Shown piece by piece: positions 50,949 through 60,022 of a stretch of 64,000 bases of DNA; position 1 is the stretch's first letter; the number at the start of each line of letters is the position of its first letter. The stretch is from Sinorhizobium terangae (GTDB lineage: Bacteria > Pseudomonadota > Alphaproteobacteria > Rhizobiales > Rhizobiaceae): contig NZ_WITC01000023.1 of the NCBI RefSeq assembly GCF_009601505.1, positions 1 to 64,000 of the forward strand, given 5' to 3'. The notes under the pieces were generated by a model. That model made no database searches and was not told the origin of the DNA. It worked only from the letters and a program-made list of their open reading frames with translations. Both the position numbers and the translations under genes were made by a program.

Positions 50949-51016
50949 GCTCCTGCATTTTTCCTTCAACCGTGCCCGATTTGAGGCGCACACAGATCAT
51001 GGGGAGGACGGCGCAG

Positions 51017-51160
51017 ATGAACCGGAATGGGCTCTATCTCATTATCGCAGTTCTTGCTGCCGTTGCGATCGGGCTCGGCATCTATGTCTACCGCGAAGAG
51101 AACAAGCCGGGCGTCGAGATCAGGATTGGTGAAGATGGTGTTTCGGTGGAGGAGAACTGA
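51017..51160 (+). CDS. Tiny single-span membrane protein, 47 residues
   Basis: Start MNRNGLYLIIAVLAAVAIGL at 51017 follows GGGGAGG; one membrane helix (residues about 6-24: LYLIIAVLAAVAIGLGIYVY) and a charged tail REENKPGVEIRIGEDGVSVE. It lies 68 bases after the ROK gene and may be cotranscribed. This small protein type is common in rhizobia. Function unknown. Confidence 0.75.
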   Translation: MNRNGLYLIIAVLAAVAIGLGIYVYREENKPGVEIRIGEDGVSVEEN

Positions 51161-51213
51161 CGGCAGTCCCGGCCGTTGAGGGACCGGCCCGTGCACAGGG
51201 CAGTGGAGGCGGT

Positions 51214-52263
51214 TTATGCGTGCCGTGTAGCGCCGATCTCGGCAACGAGCAAATCGATCGCCGCGAACACGTCCATCGGCTGCCAGTCTTTCGGATTGCG
51301 ATAGCTCGGATAGAGCCCGAGCGTTGCCGCGGTGAGTTGATCGAGCGTCGGTCTCGCAGAGCCGCGGCGCGCCAAGGCCGCATCGGCCGCGCCGGTCGCC
51401 CGATCATCCGTCAGCCCCCATCCAGCGTAGAACGGCACGGCGTAGCAACGCACGGGTATCTTCCGCAGCAACGCATCGAAGCCGACCTGGCTCGAAACGG
51501 TCCAGACCTCATCGACGACGTCGAGTATCGAAGCGACCGACACGCGGTCGGCCAGGAGAACGACGCCCGCTGTTCTCGCCGCGCGCTCGGTCATATAGCC
51601 TTTGCGGTAACCGGCCATGACGTCCGGATGCGTGCGCACGACGCATTGCGCGCCACTTGCCAAGGCATCGTCGAGCATTCTGTCGAAGGAATGATGGCTC
51701 CCGAGCGCTCGCTCCACCGAGACGTCACCGAAGACCTGGTCGACAAGCAGAATACGCCTGCGCGTGCTCTGTTCGATCGACAGCGGGTTATGGGGCAGAT
51801 TGTTGTATTTCGACAGTTTATGTTCGATCATCCTCTCGCGGATGCTCTCCCCAAAGCTGTCCCAGCCCCCTTTGGCCGCGGCGGCGATCAGCAGTTCCAG
51901 CCGCGACGCCTTCCCGCCGTCAACAGGAAGCGCCCGGTCATCCACGATGATCGAGACGGGGGCGGCACCATCCTTGCCAAGACCGACCGAGCGTAAGAAG
52001 CCGTCTTCAAGATGCCAATGCGGCAATCGCCGCAAGCGGGCAACGGCCATCGCACTTTTCGCCGGAATGCGCCCACCCCACGAGACTATTCCGTCGATCC
52101 CGGGAGAGAGCGTGGAGCCGAGGGGAATTCCGCCAAAATAGTGGCCGAGCCATGGGAACGCATTGCGGACAAAGAACGTCGCGCCAAGCCTGGTTCCCTC
52201 CGGCGGATACCAGACCTTGTCCGTCGCGCCCGGCAAGTTATCCACAGCTTTTAACACAAGCAC
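51214..52263 (-). CDS. KpsC/LpsZ-like capsule polysaccharide protein
   Basis: A 349-residue protein of the capsule synthesis/export family (KpsC, LpsZ, RkpJ group), which attaches Kdo residues to the lipid anchor of capsular polysaccharide. Visible features: IVSWGGRIPAKSAMAVARLR, LEDGFLRSVGLGKDG, RRILLVDQVFGDVSVERALG, CVVRTHPDVMAGYRKGY, VWTVSSQVGFDALLRKIPVR and YAVPFYAGWGLTDD. It is about the size of one of the two repeats of KpsC. Stand-alone here; the rest of a capsule cluster is absent. Confidence 0.88.
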   Translation of the reverse strand: MLVLKAVDNLPGATDKVWYPPEGTRLGATFFVRNAFPWLGHYFGGIPLGSTLSPGIDGIVSWGGRIPAKSAMAVARLRRLPHWHLEDGFLRSVGLGKDGAAPVSIIVDDRALPVDGGKASRLELLIAAAAKGGWDSFGESIRERMIEHKLSKYNNLPHNPLSIEQSTRRRILLVDQVFGDVSVERALGSHHSFDRMLDDALASGAQCVVRTHPDVMAGYRKGYMTERAARTAGVVLLADRVSVASILDVVDEVWTVSSQVGFDALLRKIPVRCYAVPFYAGWGLTDDRATGAADAALARRGSARPTLDQLTAATLGLYPSYRNPKDWQPMDVFAAIDLLVAEIGATRHA

Positions 52264-52575
52264 CTCATCTCGGGCACCACATCTCAGGGCTGTACGGCGC
52301 CGATTGCTTCCTCACTTTACGCCCAAGAACCAGTTTAGACGCGAAAACGCAATGGCCTTGGTGGCTGCCGGCCTTTCTGACCGAATCGGTTTTCTGAAAC
52401 AAGCCGGAGGCAGGGCTCCGGACACCATCCCAAGTGCCTCTGGCGTGTTCGATTTCGGCCCCGCGCCCTCAAACCTCAGACCATAGTCCCATGCCTCTCA
52501 GACTTAGTGCCGATACCCAGTTTTCAGCACTGCGGTAGTCTTTGTAACCTTGTGAAAAGGTTCGTGGAGTTTGTT
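52264..52575. other. Gap with no supported gene
   Basis: No coding evidence beyond short frames on the plus strand. Confidence 0.45.
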
Positions 52576-52665
52576 GTGACGAAGATCTTGGTTGTGGCTA
52601 TGTCGCTCGTAATGGTTGGCTTCTGGGGCTCTGTGGGCGTTCTGATTTACTCGCTGCTCACGTGA
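52576..52665 (+). CDS. Tiny membrane peptide, 29 residues
   Basis: GTG at 52576 begins TKILVVAMSLVMVGFWGSVG followed by VLIYSLLT: a single hydrophobic helix. GTGGAG lies 11 bases upstream. Too short for usual gene callers. Supported mainly by its hydrophobic design and by two neighbours of the same kind (52758, 53069). Function unknown. Confidence 0.4.
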   Translation: MTKILVVAMSLVMVGFWGSVGVLIYSLLT

Positions 52666-52696
52666 TCCGATGGAGGCGTATGTCTTATTTACTGGC

Positions 52697-52722
52697 GGAA
52701 CCAGCCGCGGCCCCCTATAGTT
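52697..52722 (+). promoter_or_regulatory. Possible RpoE2/EcfG-type promoter for the 52758 peptide
   Basis: GGAAC (52697-52701), 19 bases, TT (52721-52722), 35 bases before the ATG. Confidence 0.45.
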
Positions 52723-52757
52723 TCCCCTGGTAATGGAGGTTGCCAGAGGAGGATCAC

Positions 52758-52850
52758 ATGAGCGACACCACTTTCGGGTTTCTGATAGCGGCTGAATTAT
52801 CAGCGTTATTTTGGGCCGCAGTGCTTATGACGGCCTTTTCGGCCTGGTGA
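52758..52850 (+). CDS. Tiny membrane peptide, 30 residues
   Basis: MSDTTFGFLIAAELSALFWA followed by AVLMTAFSAW, one membrane helix with an aromatic end. AGAGGAGG lies just upstream, an unusually good ribosome site for so short a frame, and a stress-type promoter precedes it. Function unknown. Confidence 0.5.
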   Translation: MSDTTFGFLIAAELSALFWAAVLMTAFSAW

Positions 52851-53068
52851 TCGCCCGCTCGGCTTCATCAATCCCCAATGCCCTGTGTGGCCACCGACGG
52901 CCACACGTTCGCGCTCGCAGTTCCCCTCCTCCGGCAGCTTTCCGCGTGCCGCGGCGGCAGAGCCCGGCGGCCGACCGGTGTGTTACCTCGGAGACTCGAC
53001 TGTCCAATTCCGATGATGTTTCCATATCGTCGAAACTGTTCTTGGGATGCAGCCAGGGCTGAAAGAAG

Positions 53069-53200
53069 ATGGTTTCCGATCGGCATGACAGGCGTTCGCG
53101 CCGCATTCAGATGATCAGGTTTTTCGGTGCGCTGTTGCTGCCGGTGATTTTGCTCGGCTCGGCGATCGCCGCGGCCGAGTGGATGGGAAACACGCTTTGA
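53069..53200 (+). CDS. Tiny membrane protein, 43 residues
   Basis: MVSDRHDRRSRRIQMIRFFG then ALLLPVILLGSAIAAAEWMG: a basic N-terminus and one helix, predicted N-in. GAAAGAAG precedes the ATG. Third of three tiny membrane proteins within 700 bases. Function unknown. Confidence 0.5.
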   Translation: MVSDRHDRRSRRIQMIRFFGALLLPVILLGSAIAAAEWMGNTL

Positions 53201-53544
53201 AACTTGTCGGCGCGCAGTGGGACCGTCTTCGAATTGTCACGAAAACCAGCGCATCCATTTGAGTAACACGCTCGCACACAGGTGGTAAGCCGTTTTGGCG
53301 AATGGCAGCTTTCCCGCTCTGGTGGTAAATATCGATCCAGCCGTTTGGAAAAGCTGACGGTCAGGGGCCTGCGCCGTCGATTACAAATCGCTGCAGGCCT
53401 CGCCCAACCTTTCCCCGTGGTTTCACCCACTCGACATCAGCGTCTTCCCGCCTATCCCGTGCACGTGAACCGAGTGCCGGGTGCGAGTCAGAGCGTGCCG
53501 GCCGTCGGCGAAATGCCGCGGCGTTCTTCCGCAAAAAATGCCCC
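53201..53544. other. Gap with no supported gene
   Basis: Sequence downstream of the ABC transporter operon; no clear terminator or gene seen. Confidence 0.45.
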
Positions 53545-54444
53545 CTACTCCTTCACGGCGCCCGTCATGGACGAAACATAGTAATCGACGAAGAACGAGT
53601 AGAGGATCACAACGGGCAACGAGCCGAACAGCGCTCCTGCCATCAGCGCGCCCCACTCGAACACGTCGCCACGCACGAGTTCGGTCAGTACGCCCACAGG
53701 AACGGTCTTGTTCTCCGAAGACTGAATGAATGTCAGTGCATAGATGAATTCGTTCCAGGAGAGCGTGAACGCGAAGATGCCCGCCGATATCAGCCCGGGC
53801 ACGGCAAGCGGCAGGATGATCTTGACGAGGATCTGCCAGCGTGTCGCACCATCCACGAGCGCGCTCTCTTCGAGCTCGAACGGAATCGAGCGGAAATACC
53901 CCATAAGCAGCCAGGTGCAGAAGGGGATGAGGAAGGTCGGATAGGTGAAGACCAGCGCCAGCCTGGAATCGTAGATCCCGAACTTGAAGACTATGAAAGC
54001 GAGCGGAATGAAGAGGATCGACGGCGGCACCAGATAGGCGAGGAAGATCATCAGCCCGACTGGCCGCGAGCCGGTAAAGCGCACCCGCTCGATCGCGTAG
54101 GCTGCGAAGACCGAGGCCGCAAGCGAGAGGATCGTGGAGCCGACGGCGACGAGCATCGTGTTCCACAGCCAGCCTGGGTAGGAAGTCTCGAAGAACAGAT
54201 ACTTGATGTGGTCGAGCGTCGGGCCGACGACCCAGAACGGGCTGTAATTGGTGTAGTCGGTCAACTGGGCATTCGGCTTCACTGCGGTGATTGCCATCCA
54301 GTAGAACGGAAACAGAAGCACGAACACGAAGACCGCCATCGGCAGGTAGAGCACGACGATCCGGCGCGGGAGGCGGTTGAGGTAGCTCATGCCCTCCGCG
54401 TGGTCGGTAAGGACGTCGTCAGGGATTTTCGTGGTGGTGTTCAA
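53545..54444 (-). CDS. ABC sugar transporter inner-membrane permease, MalG type
   Basis: A 299-residue CUT1-family permease with six membrane segments. The binding-protein-dependent permease loop EESALVDGATRWQILVKIIL (EAA..DGA..WQ..) is near residue 205. It is the last gene of the importer operon, after the other permease. Together with the ATPase and binding protein at 57068 and 55599 it forms a complete uptake system for a carbohydrate or polyol. Confidence 0.93.
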   Translation of the reverse strand: MNTTTKIPDDVLTDHAEGMSYLNRLPRRIVVLYLPMAVFVFVLLFPFYWMAITAVKPNAQLTDYTNYSPFWVVGPTLDHIKYLFFETSYPGWLWNTMLVAVGSTILSLAASVFAAYAIERVRFTGSRPVGLMIFLAYLVPPSILFIPLAFIVFKFGIYDSRLALVFTYPTFLIPFCTWLLMGYFRSIPFELEESALVDGATRWQILVKIILPLAVPGLISAGIFAFTLSWNEFIYALTFIQSSENKTVPVGVLTELVRGDVFEWGALMAGALFGSLPVVILYSFFVDYYVSSMTGAVKE

Positions 54445-54465
54445 GGCAAAACCTCCTGGATCACG

Positions 54466-54570
54466 ATGATTTGGGGTCGTATCGACCCAAAATCATAAAC
54501 GTGATCGATTCTAATAAGTTAGAGCGGGATGCGGGCGGAAAACCGCGCACACTTTTCCTCATCCCGCTCT
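54466..54570. repeat. RIME1-like palindromic repeat between the permease genes
   Basis: Two palindromes: ATGATTTGGGGTCG/CGACCCAAAATCAT (54466-54496) and AGAGCGGGATG/CATCCCGCTCT (54521-54570), the second containing GCGGGCGGAAAACCGC and ACACTTTTCC. This is the layout of the rhizobial intergenic mosaic element RIME1. It may affect stability or read-through to the last permease gene. Its end overlaps the stop codon of the upstream permease gene. Confidence 0.75.
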
Positions 54571-55501
54571 AGTCCTGACCGCCCTGTTGCCATTTGCGGC
54601 GCTGCAGCCCGAAGAAGCTGAACATGATCGCAGCAAGCAGGAAGGGGATCATGGCCACGGCGATCGCCGCCCCTTCGCCAAGCTGACCGCCCGGAATGCC
54701 GCGCTGGAAGGAAAGCGTCGCCATCAGATGGGTCGCGTTCACCGGTCCGCCCTTGGTCAGCACGTAGATCAGCTGGAAATCGGTAAAGGTGAAGAGCACC
54801 GAGAAGGTCATGACGACGGCGATGATCGGCGTCAGCATCGGCAAGGTCACATAGCGAAAGCGTTGCCAGTTGGTGGCACCGTCGAGCGAGGCCGCCTCCT
54901 GCAGCGACGCCGGGATTGTCTGCAGCCCGGCGAGCAGCGAGATGGCGACGAAGGGAATGCCGCGCCAGACATTGGCGGCGATAACCGAAATCCGGGCGTT
55001 GGTCGGATCGCCGAGGAAGTTGATTGGTCCATCGATCAGCCCGAGCTGCATCAGCGACCAGGAAATGATCGAGAACTGCGAATCGTAGATCCACCAGAAG
55101 GCAAGTGCCGAAAGCACGGTCGGCACGACCCATGGAAGCAGCACGATCGCCCGGAAGAATGACTTGAACGGCAGGTTTTCGTTGAGCAGCAGGGCAAGCC
55201 ACAGGCCAAGCACGAACTTCAGGATCGACGCGACCGAGGTGTAGAGCAGCGTGTTGAAGACCGAGAGCCAGAAAACCGCGTCCTCCGCAAGGAAGATATA
55301 GTTCTCAAGACCGATGAAAATGCCGTCGCGGCCGATGCGCGTGTCGGTGAAGCCGAGCCAGACGCCGAGCCCGAGCGGATAGGTGAGAAAGCAGACCAGG
55401 AACACGGCGGCCGGCAGCATGAACAGGAAACCAAGCACGTTGTTGTTCTGCATGAGCGAAGCCATGAAGGATGGCGGCTTTCCGGACGGTACGGTGGGCA
55501 T
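54569..55501 (-). CDS. ABC sugar transporter inner-membrane permease, MalF type
   Basis: A 310-residue CUT1 permease with six membrane segments, opening MPTVPSGKPPSFMASLMQNN. The EAA loop is LQEAASLDGATNWQRFRYVT around residue 213. It lies 97 bases after the binding-protein gene, with a hairpin between, and pairs with the MalG-type permease at 53545. Confidence 0.93.
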   Translation of the reverse strand: MPTVPSGKPPSFMASLMQNNNVLGFLFMLPAAVFLVCFLTYPLGLGVWLGFTDTRIGRDGIFIGLENYIFLAEDAVFWLSVFNTLLYTSVASILKFVLGLWLALLLNENLPFKSFFRAIVLLPWVVPTVLSALAFWWIYDSQFSIISWSLMQLGLIDGPINFLGDPTNARISVIAANVWRGIPFVAISLLAGLQTIPASLQEAASLDGATNWQRFRYVTLPMLTPIIAVVMTFSVLFTFTDFQLIYVLTKGGPVNATHLMATLSFQRGIPGGQLGEGAAIAVAMIPFLLAAIMFSFFGLQRRKWQQGGQD

Positions 55502-55563
55502 CGAACTTCTCCGCGGGTGATCTCGCAGTTTACGCCGACAGGTTCCGCCGGCGCATTTCAGGC

Positions 55564-55593
55564 TTCGGGCGGCTCGCTCAAGAGCCGCCCGAA
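55564..55593 (-). terminator. Stem-loop between binding-protein and permease genes
   Basis: TTCGGGCGGCTC (55564-55575) and GAGCCGCCCGAA (55582-55593) form a perfect 12-base stem, without a T run. Such hairpins often protect the binding-protein message or reduce read-through to the permeases. Confidence 0.7.
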
Positions 55594-55598
55594 ACTGG

Positions 55599-56915
55599 CT
55601 AGACGCGATAGTAACGGTTTGCCCGCCGTTCCGCCTCGGTGACAGCGTCCTCCGGCGTCATCTGCCCGGTCACGGCCGTGGCAAACATGTCGACCAGCAC
55701 GTAGTCGGCCATGACGCCGGCCGAAGCATAACCGAGCGGCCCGGCATAGCCGTTCGGACGCAATGTTTCCGAAGCGCGCGCATAGGGCGCGTGGATCGGA
55801 TCGGCGGTCCAGACGGGGTTGTCGGCGAAGGCCTTCAACGGCTGGCAGCAATAGGCGCTCGACCCCTCGATCCAGGCATTCATCTGGTCGGCTTCCATCA
55901 TGAACTTGATGTATGCCTTGGCCGCTTCCGGATACTTGGTGTGGTTGAAGAGCAGCATCGAACTCGTCTGATGGAGCTCGACGCTCTGGCCGACCGGACC
56001 GATGGGGAAGTTGGTGGTGCGGATATCGGCCGCGAGCTCAGCCAGCGCCGGATCCTTCTTCGCCGCGTAATAGAGCGAAACACCGTTTGCCGTCAGCGAC
56101 ACCTGGCCGGCGAGGAAGGCGCGGTTGTTGTTGATGTCGAGCCAGCTTTCGGTGCCCGGGATAAAGGTCTCGTACAACTGTTTTGCGTAATTGATCGCAG
56201 CCAGTGTCTCAGGGCTGTTGATGGTGACCTTGCCGCTTTCGTCGACCATCTTGCCGCCGTGGCTCCAGAGCAGCCAATGGGCATAGTTGTTGCCGTCGCC
56301 GACGGCCTTGCCATGCGGGAAGCCGGCCGGCGTGCCTTTGGCTTTCAATGCCTTGCAGAGCTCGAGGAAGCCTGCCGTGTCCTTCGGAAACTCACTGAAG
56401 CCCGCCGCCTTCATGTGGCTGTCGCGATAACAGACGGCGTTGCCGATCGCCGTCAGCGGCATGGCGATGAACTGGCCGTCGCGGCTCGCGTAGCCCTTCA
56501 GGCCGTCGTACCAGCCACCATATTTGTTGCCGAGATAGTTCGCGAGCTCCGTCAGGTCGACGAGCTTGTCTGGATATTGGTGGGCATCGTCGAACCAGCA
56601 CATCACCATGTCGGGACCGGAACCGACATTCGCCGCGACCGCGGCCTTCGGACGAATGTCTTCCCAGCTTTCCTTGTCGATGCGCACCTCGACGCCTGTC
56701 GCCTCGGTGAATTTCTTGGTGTTGGCGAGCCAAGCGTCCTCGTCGCCCTTGACGAAAGGTGTCCAGCGCAGAAGTCGCAGGGTTGCGCCTTCTTCCGGCT
56801 TGTAGCTCGGCTCGGCAGCCTGCGCGAAGGACGGGCGGATGCCGAGCGGCGAAAGACCCGCCACGCCGGCAAGGGCAGCCGAGGCTGCAAGGAAGTCACG
56901 TCTCTTTATTGGCAT
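55599..56915 (-). CDS. ABC sugar transporter periplasmic binding protein
   Basis: A 438-residue solute-binding protein of the family 1 sugar type. The start MPIKRRDFLAASAALAGVAG at 56915 gives a Tat-like signal (KRRDFL) ending near PSFAQAAEPS. The mature part contains LRLLRWTPFVKGDEDAWLAN, VDLTELANYLGNKYGGWYDG and KAYIKFMMEADQMNAWIEGS. The upstream open frame is not used. Ligand unknown; neighbours suggest a sugar acid, polyol or related carbohydrate. Confidence 0.92.
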   Translation of the reverse strand: MPIKRRDFLAASAALAGVAGLSPLGIRPSFAQAAEPSYKPEEGATLRLLRWTPFVKGDEDAWLANTKKFTEATGVEVRIDKESWEDIRPKAAVAANVGSGPDMVMCWFDDAHQYPDKLVDLTELANYLGNKYGGWYDGLKGYASRDGQFIAMPLTAIGNAVCYRDSHMKAAGFSEFPKDTAGFLELCKALKAKGTPAGFPHGKAVGDGNNYAHWLLWSHGGKMVDESGKVTINSPETLAAINYAKQLYETFIPGTESWLDINNNRAFLAGQVSLTANGVSLYYAAKKDPALAELAADIRTTNFPIGPVGQSVELHQTSSMLLFNHTKYPEAAKAYIKFMMEADQMNAWIEGSSAYCCQPLKAFADNPVWTADPIHAPYARASETLRPNGYAGPLGYASAGVMADYVLVDMFATAVTGQMTPEDAVTEAERRANRYYRV

Positions 56916-57067
56916 AATACTCCTCCTGGAAAAGCGGGAGCGCATCCTTCCGACATTCACCGTCCCGCTTGGCGAATGCGGCGGCAATGATGCCCAGCCC
57001 CTGCCGGACATCTCCGCGCGGTCAAGGCCGAGGCTCCTCTTTCCCTCGATTGCCTCGCCGCGCGGCA

Positions 57068-58135
57068 TCAATCGACCAGGCGTCGTCCGCTCTCCGCGTC
57101 GAACAGGTGAACGTGGGCGGCATCGATCGACAGACGGATGGTGTCACCCGGCTTGGCATTCACCCTTTCGCGGAAGACGCAGGTGACATCGCTGCCTCCG
57201 AGCCGGACGATCATCTGCGTCTCGTAGCCGGTCGGCTCTATTACCACGATCTCGGCGGGCAGCCCGTTCGGGTCCAAGGCCATATATTCGGGCCGAAGCC
57301 CGTAGACGAGGTCATGTCCGATGGCGGCAGCGGCGGGGCGCGCGACCGGCAGCGCCGTTCCGTCCTCGGTGAGGAATGCGTTGCCGACGGTCGGATCGAG
57401 CCTGCCTTTGATCATGTTCATCGCCGGCGAGCCGATGAAGCCGGCGACGAACAGATTGACCGGGTTGTCATAGAGTTCGAGCGGCGCGCCAATCTGCTCG
57501 ACGACGCCGTCATGCATGACGACGATCTTGTCGGCCATGGTCATCGCTTCGATCTGGTCGTGGGTGACATAGACGGTGGTGGTCTTCAGGCGCTGATGCA
57601 ATTCCTTGATCTCGGCGCGCATGGCCACGCGCAGCTTCGCGTCAAGGTTCGACAGCGGCTCGTCGAAGAGAAACACCTGCGGATCGCGCACGATCGCCCG
57701 GCCCATTGCGACGCGCTGGCGCTGACCGCCGGAGAGTTGGCGCGGATAGCGGTCGAGCAGCTTCGACAGGCCGAGGATCTCCGCCGCCGCGCCGACGCGC
57801 TTGTCGATATCGGCCTTCGGTGAACCAGCGAGCATCAGCGAGAAGGCCATGTTGTCGGCGACCGTCATATGCGGATAGAGCGCATAATTCTGGAACACCA
57901 TGGCGATGTCGCGGTCCTTCGGCGGCAGCGAATTGACGATGCGGTTGCCGATGCGGATTTCACCCGCGGAGATGTTTTCAAGTCCCGCCAGCATCCGCAG
58001 CAGCGTGGATTTTCCGCAACCGGAGGGGCCGACGAGAATGACGAACTCGCCGTCCTCGATTTCGATGTTCACGCCCTTGATTACGGGAAAGGCACCGAAC
58101 GATTTCCTGACGTCCACAAAGTCCACGGCTGCCAT
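57068..58135 (-). CDS. ABC sugar transporter ATPase, UgpC/MalK type
   Basis: A 355-residue ATP-binding subunit starting MAAVDFVDVRKSFGAFPVIK. Walker A is GPSGCGKSTL, the signature LSGGQRQRVAMGRA, Walker B VFLFDEPLSNLD, with the H-loop VTHDQIEAMTM. A TOBE-type domain follows (GLRPEYMALDPNGLPAEIVV). It energises the permeases at 54569 and 53545. Confidence 0.95.
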   Translation of the reverse strand: MAAVDFVDVRKSFGAFPVIKGVNIEIEDGEFVILVGPSGCGKSTLLRMLAGLENISAGEIRIGNRIVNSLPPKDRDIAMVFQNYALYPHMTVADNMAFSLMLAGSPKADIDKRVGAAAEILGLSKLLDRYPRQLSGGQRQRVAMGRAIVRDPQVFLFDEPLSNLDAKLRVAMRAEIKELHQRLKTTTVYVTHDQIEAMTMADKIVVMHDGVVEQIGAPLELYDNPVNLFVAGFIGSPAMNMIKGRLDPTVGNAFLTEDGTALPVARPAAAAIGHDLVYGLRPEYMALDPNGLPAEIVVIEPTGYETQMIVRLGGSDVTCVFRERVNAKPGDTIRLSIDAAHVHLFDAESGRRLVD

Positions 58136-58220
58136 AAGCGTTCCTCCCAATATCTGCCCATGCTGATCGCCTGCGTCCGGCCGTCCCCCTGCCCGTCGCA
58201 AGCGACCTCTTGGAATTCTC

Positions 58221-58997
58221 CTATCCGCGGCCGACTAACGGCATCTTCGTCGCCATGACGGTCATCGTCAGCACGTTGGCTGTCAGCGGCAGGCTCGCCA
58301 TGTAGACGACGGCCTCGGCCACGTGCGCGACGGGAATGGTCGGTTCGGCTGCGATCTCTCCATTGGCCTGCAACACACCCGTGCTCATCTTCTCGGTCAT
58401 ATCGGTCGCAGCATTGCCGATGTCGATCTGGCCACAGGCGATGTCGTGCGCGCGCCCATCGAGCGCGATGGATTTCGTCAGCCCCGTGATCGCGTGTTTG
58501 GTCGCTGTATAGGGGGCGGAATTCGGCCTCGGCGTCGTCGCCGAAATGGAACCGTTGTTGATGATCCGTCCGCCACGCGGGTTTTGGCTTTTCATCAGCC
58601 GGAAGGCATGCTGGGTGCAGAGGAAGGCGCCGGTCAGGTTCGCCGAGACGATGTCGCTCCACTGCTCGAACGTCACATCCTCGAGCGGCACCGGCGGCAC
58701 GTTCGTGCCGGCATTGTTGACCAGCAGGTCGAGCCGATCGAATTCGTCCCGGATCGCGCCGAATAGCGCAGCGACCTCAGCCGGGTTGCCGACGTCGCAG
58801 GTGATCGCCCGCACAGTGCCGCCGGTCTCCCGCGCGATTTCGTCGGCCGCGTCCTCAAGCACGTCAGGCCGGCGGCCGGTGATCACGAGGCTGTAGCCCT
58901 CGGCGCTCAAGGCTTTGGCGATCCCGCGACCGACGCCAGTACCGCCGCCGGTCACGAGCACGATCTTTCCTTCGCCCGATCTTTTCGCCTGCGCCAT
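58221..58997 (-). CDS. Short-chain dehydrogenase/reductase
   Basis: A 258-residue SDR beginning [20 protein letters not shown]. It has the [12 protein letters not shown] cofactor loop, NNAGTN, and the catalytic set [20 protein letters not shown] followed by K (Ser, Tyr, Lys). GGAGGATCTGAC precedes the ATG. It lies 1 base after the denD-like gene, so coupled translation is likely. Probably oxidises a sugar acid or polyol; substrate unknown. Confidence 0.9.
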   Translation of the reverse strand: MAQAKRSGEGKIVLVTGGGTGVGRGIAKALSAEGYSLVITGRRPDVLEDAADEIARETGGTVRAITCDVGNPAEVAALFGAIRDEFDRLDLLVNNAGTNVPPVPLEDVTFEQWSDIVSANLTGAFLCTQHAFRLMKSQNPRGGRIINNGSISATTPRPNSAPYTATKHAITGLTKSIALDGRAHDIACGQIDIGNAATDMTEKMSTGVLQANGEIAAEPTIPVAHVAEAVVYMASLPLTANVLTMTVMATKMPLVGRG

Positions 58998-58998
58998 G

Positions 58999-59982
58999 TC
59001 AGATCCTCCCTCCGAGTTCGTCCTCGATATGGATCCGGATGATCTCGTCGAAATTGCTTTCCGCCGTGAAACCGAGCTCGCGCGCCCGCCGGGCATCAAA
59101 ATCGGTGGGCCAGCCGGCAACGATCGAGGCGATGACGGGATCCGGTTCGCGGCGAATGAGGCGTGCCGCCTTCTCGCCGGCAACCCGCCGAAGCGCCTCG
59201 ATCTCTTCGCCGACCAGTGCCGACAGGCCCGGCATGGTCAGGTTGCGCCGCGGCCCGATGCTCGCCGTGTCCATGCGCGCCGCATGCACGAAGAAACCGA
59301 CGGCCGAACGCGGGCTTGCGAACCAGTGACGGACATTCTCGTCCACCGGCAATACCGCCTCCTGCCCGACCAGCGGCTCGCGCAGAATGTTGGAGAAAAA
59401 CCCTGATGCCGCCTTGTTGGGCTTGCCGGGCCGAACGCAAATGGTCGGGAGGCGGATGCCGATGCCGTCGAAGATGCCTCGGCGCGTATAGTCGGCGAGC
59501 AGCAATTCGCAGATAGCCTTCTGCGTGCCGTAGCTCGTCAGCGGCGTCGTGAAAAACTCGTCCCCGATCTTTTCCGGGAAGGGCTGGCCGAAGACGGCAA
59601 TCGACGAGGCAAAGATGACGCGCGGGAAATAGGGGCCGTTGCGGCCTTCGTGGCGGATCGCCTCGAAAAGCGAACGCGTACCGTCCAGATTGATGCTGTA
59701 GCCCTTGTCGAAATCGGCCTCCGCCTCGCCGGAAACGATCGCCGCCAGATGAAAGATGACATCCGGCCGCGACGCGATGAGCCGTTCTGCTCCGCCTTCG
59801 GACGACAGATCGACCGCCGGCGCCGTCGAAGTCGCGGAAAGTGTCGCGGGCACTGGTGCCTGGACCACGTCTACTAGCGTAAGCCGGGTGACCTCATAGC
59901 CGAGAGCGCCCGGCTCTGCGGCGAGCCTCTCGACCAGCTTGCGGCCGATCATTCCGGCCGCACCTATGACCATGACATGCAT
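58999..59982 (-). CDS. denD: D-erythronate dehydrogenase-like NAD epimerase/dehydratase-family protein
   Basis: A 327-residue extended SDR. The N-terminal [20 protein letters not shown] binds NAD; catalytic YxxxK is in [13 protein letters not shown] near residue 152; [20 protein letters not shown] and NIREPLVG-like stretches fit DenD, which oxidises D-erythronate in tetronate catabolism. The symbol is by family resemblance. It heads the operon after the GntR gene and precedes an SDR and the ABC importer. Confidence 0.82.
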   Translation of the reverse strand: MHVMVIGAAGMIGRKLVERLAAEPGALGYEVTRLTLVDVVQAPVPATLSATSTAPAVDLSSEGGAERLIASRPDVIFHLAAIVSGEAEADFDKGYSINLDGTRSLFEAIRHEGRNGPYFPRVIFASSIAVFGQPFPEKIGDEFFTTPLTSYGTQKAICELLLADYTRRGIFDGIGIRLPTICVRPGKPNKAASGFFSNILREPLVGQEAVLPVDENVRHWFASPRSAVGFFVHAARMDTASIGPRRNLTMPGLSALVGEEIEALRRVAGEKAARLIRREPDPVIASIVAGWPTDFDARRARELGFTAESNFDEIIRIHIEDELGGRI

Positions 59983-60022
59983 TCGCGGCGAACCTCCGTT
60001 TTAGGCCCGGGAAATTCCGGGT

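Noticed and set aside
55791-56990. Plus-strand frame of 399 codons over the binding-protein gene
   Set aside because: Antisense of a well-supported solute-binding protein; no ribosome site or family features.
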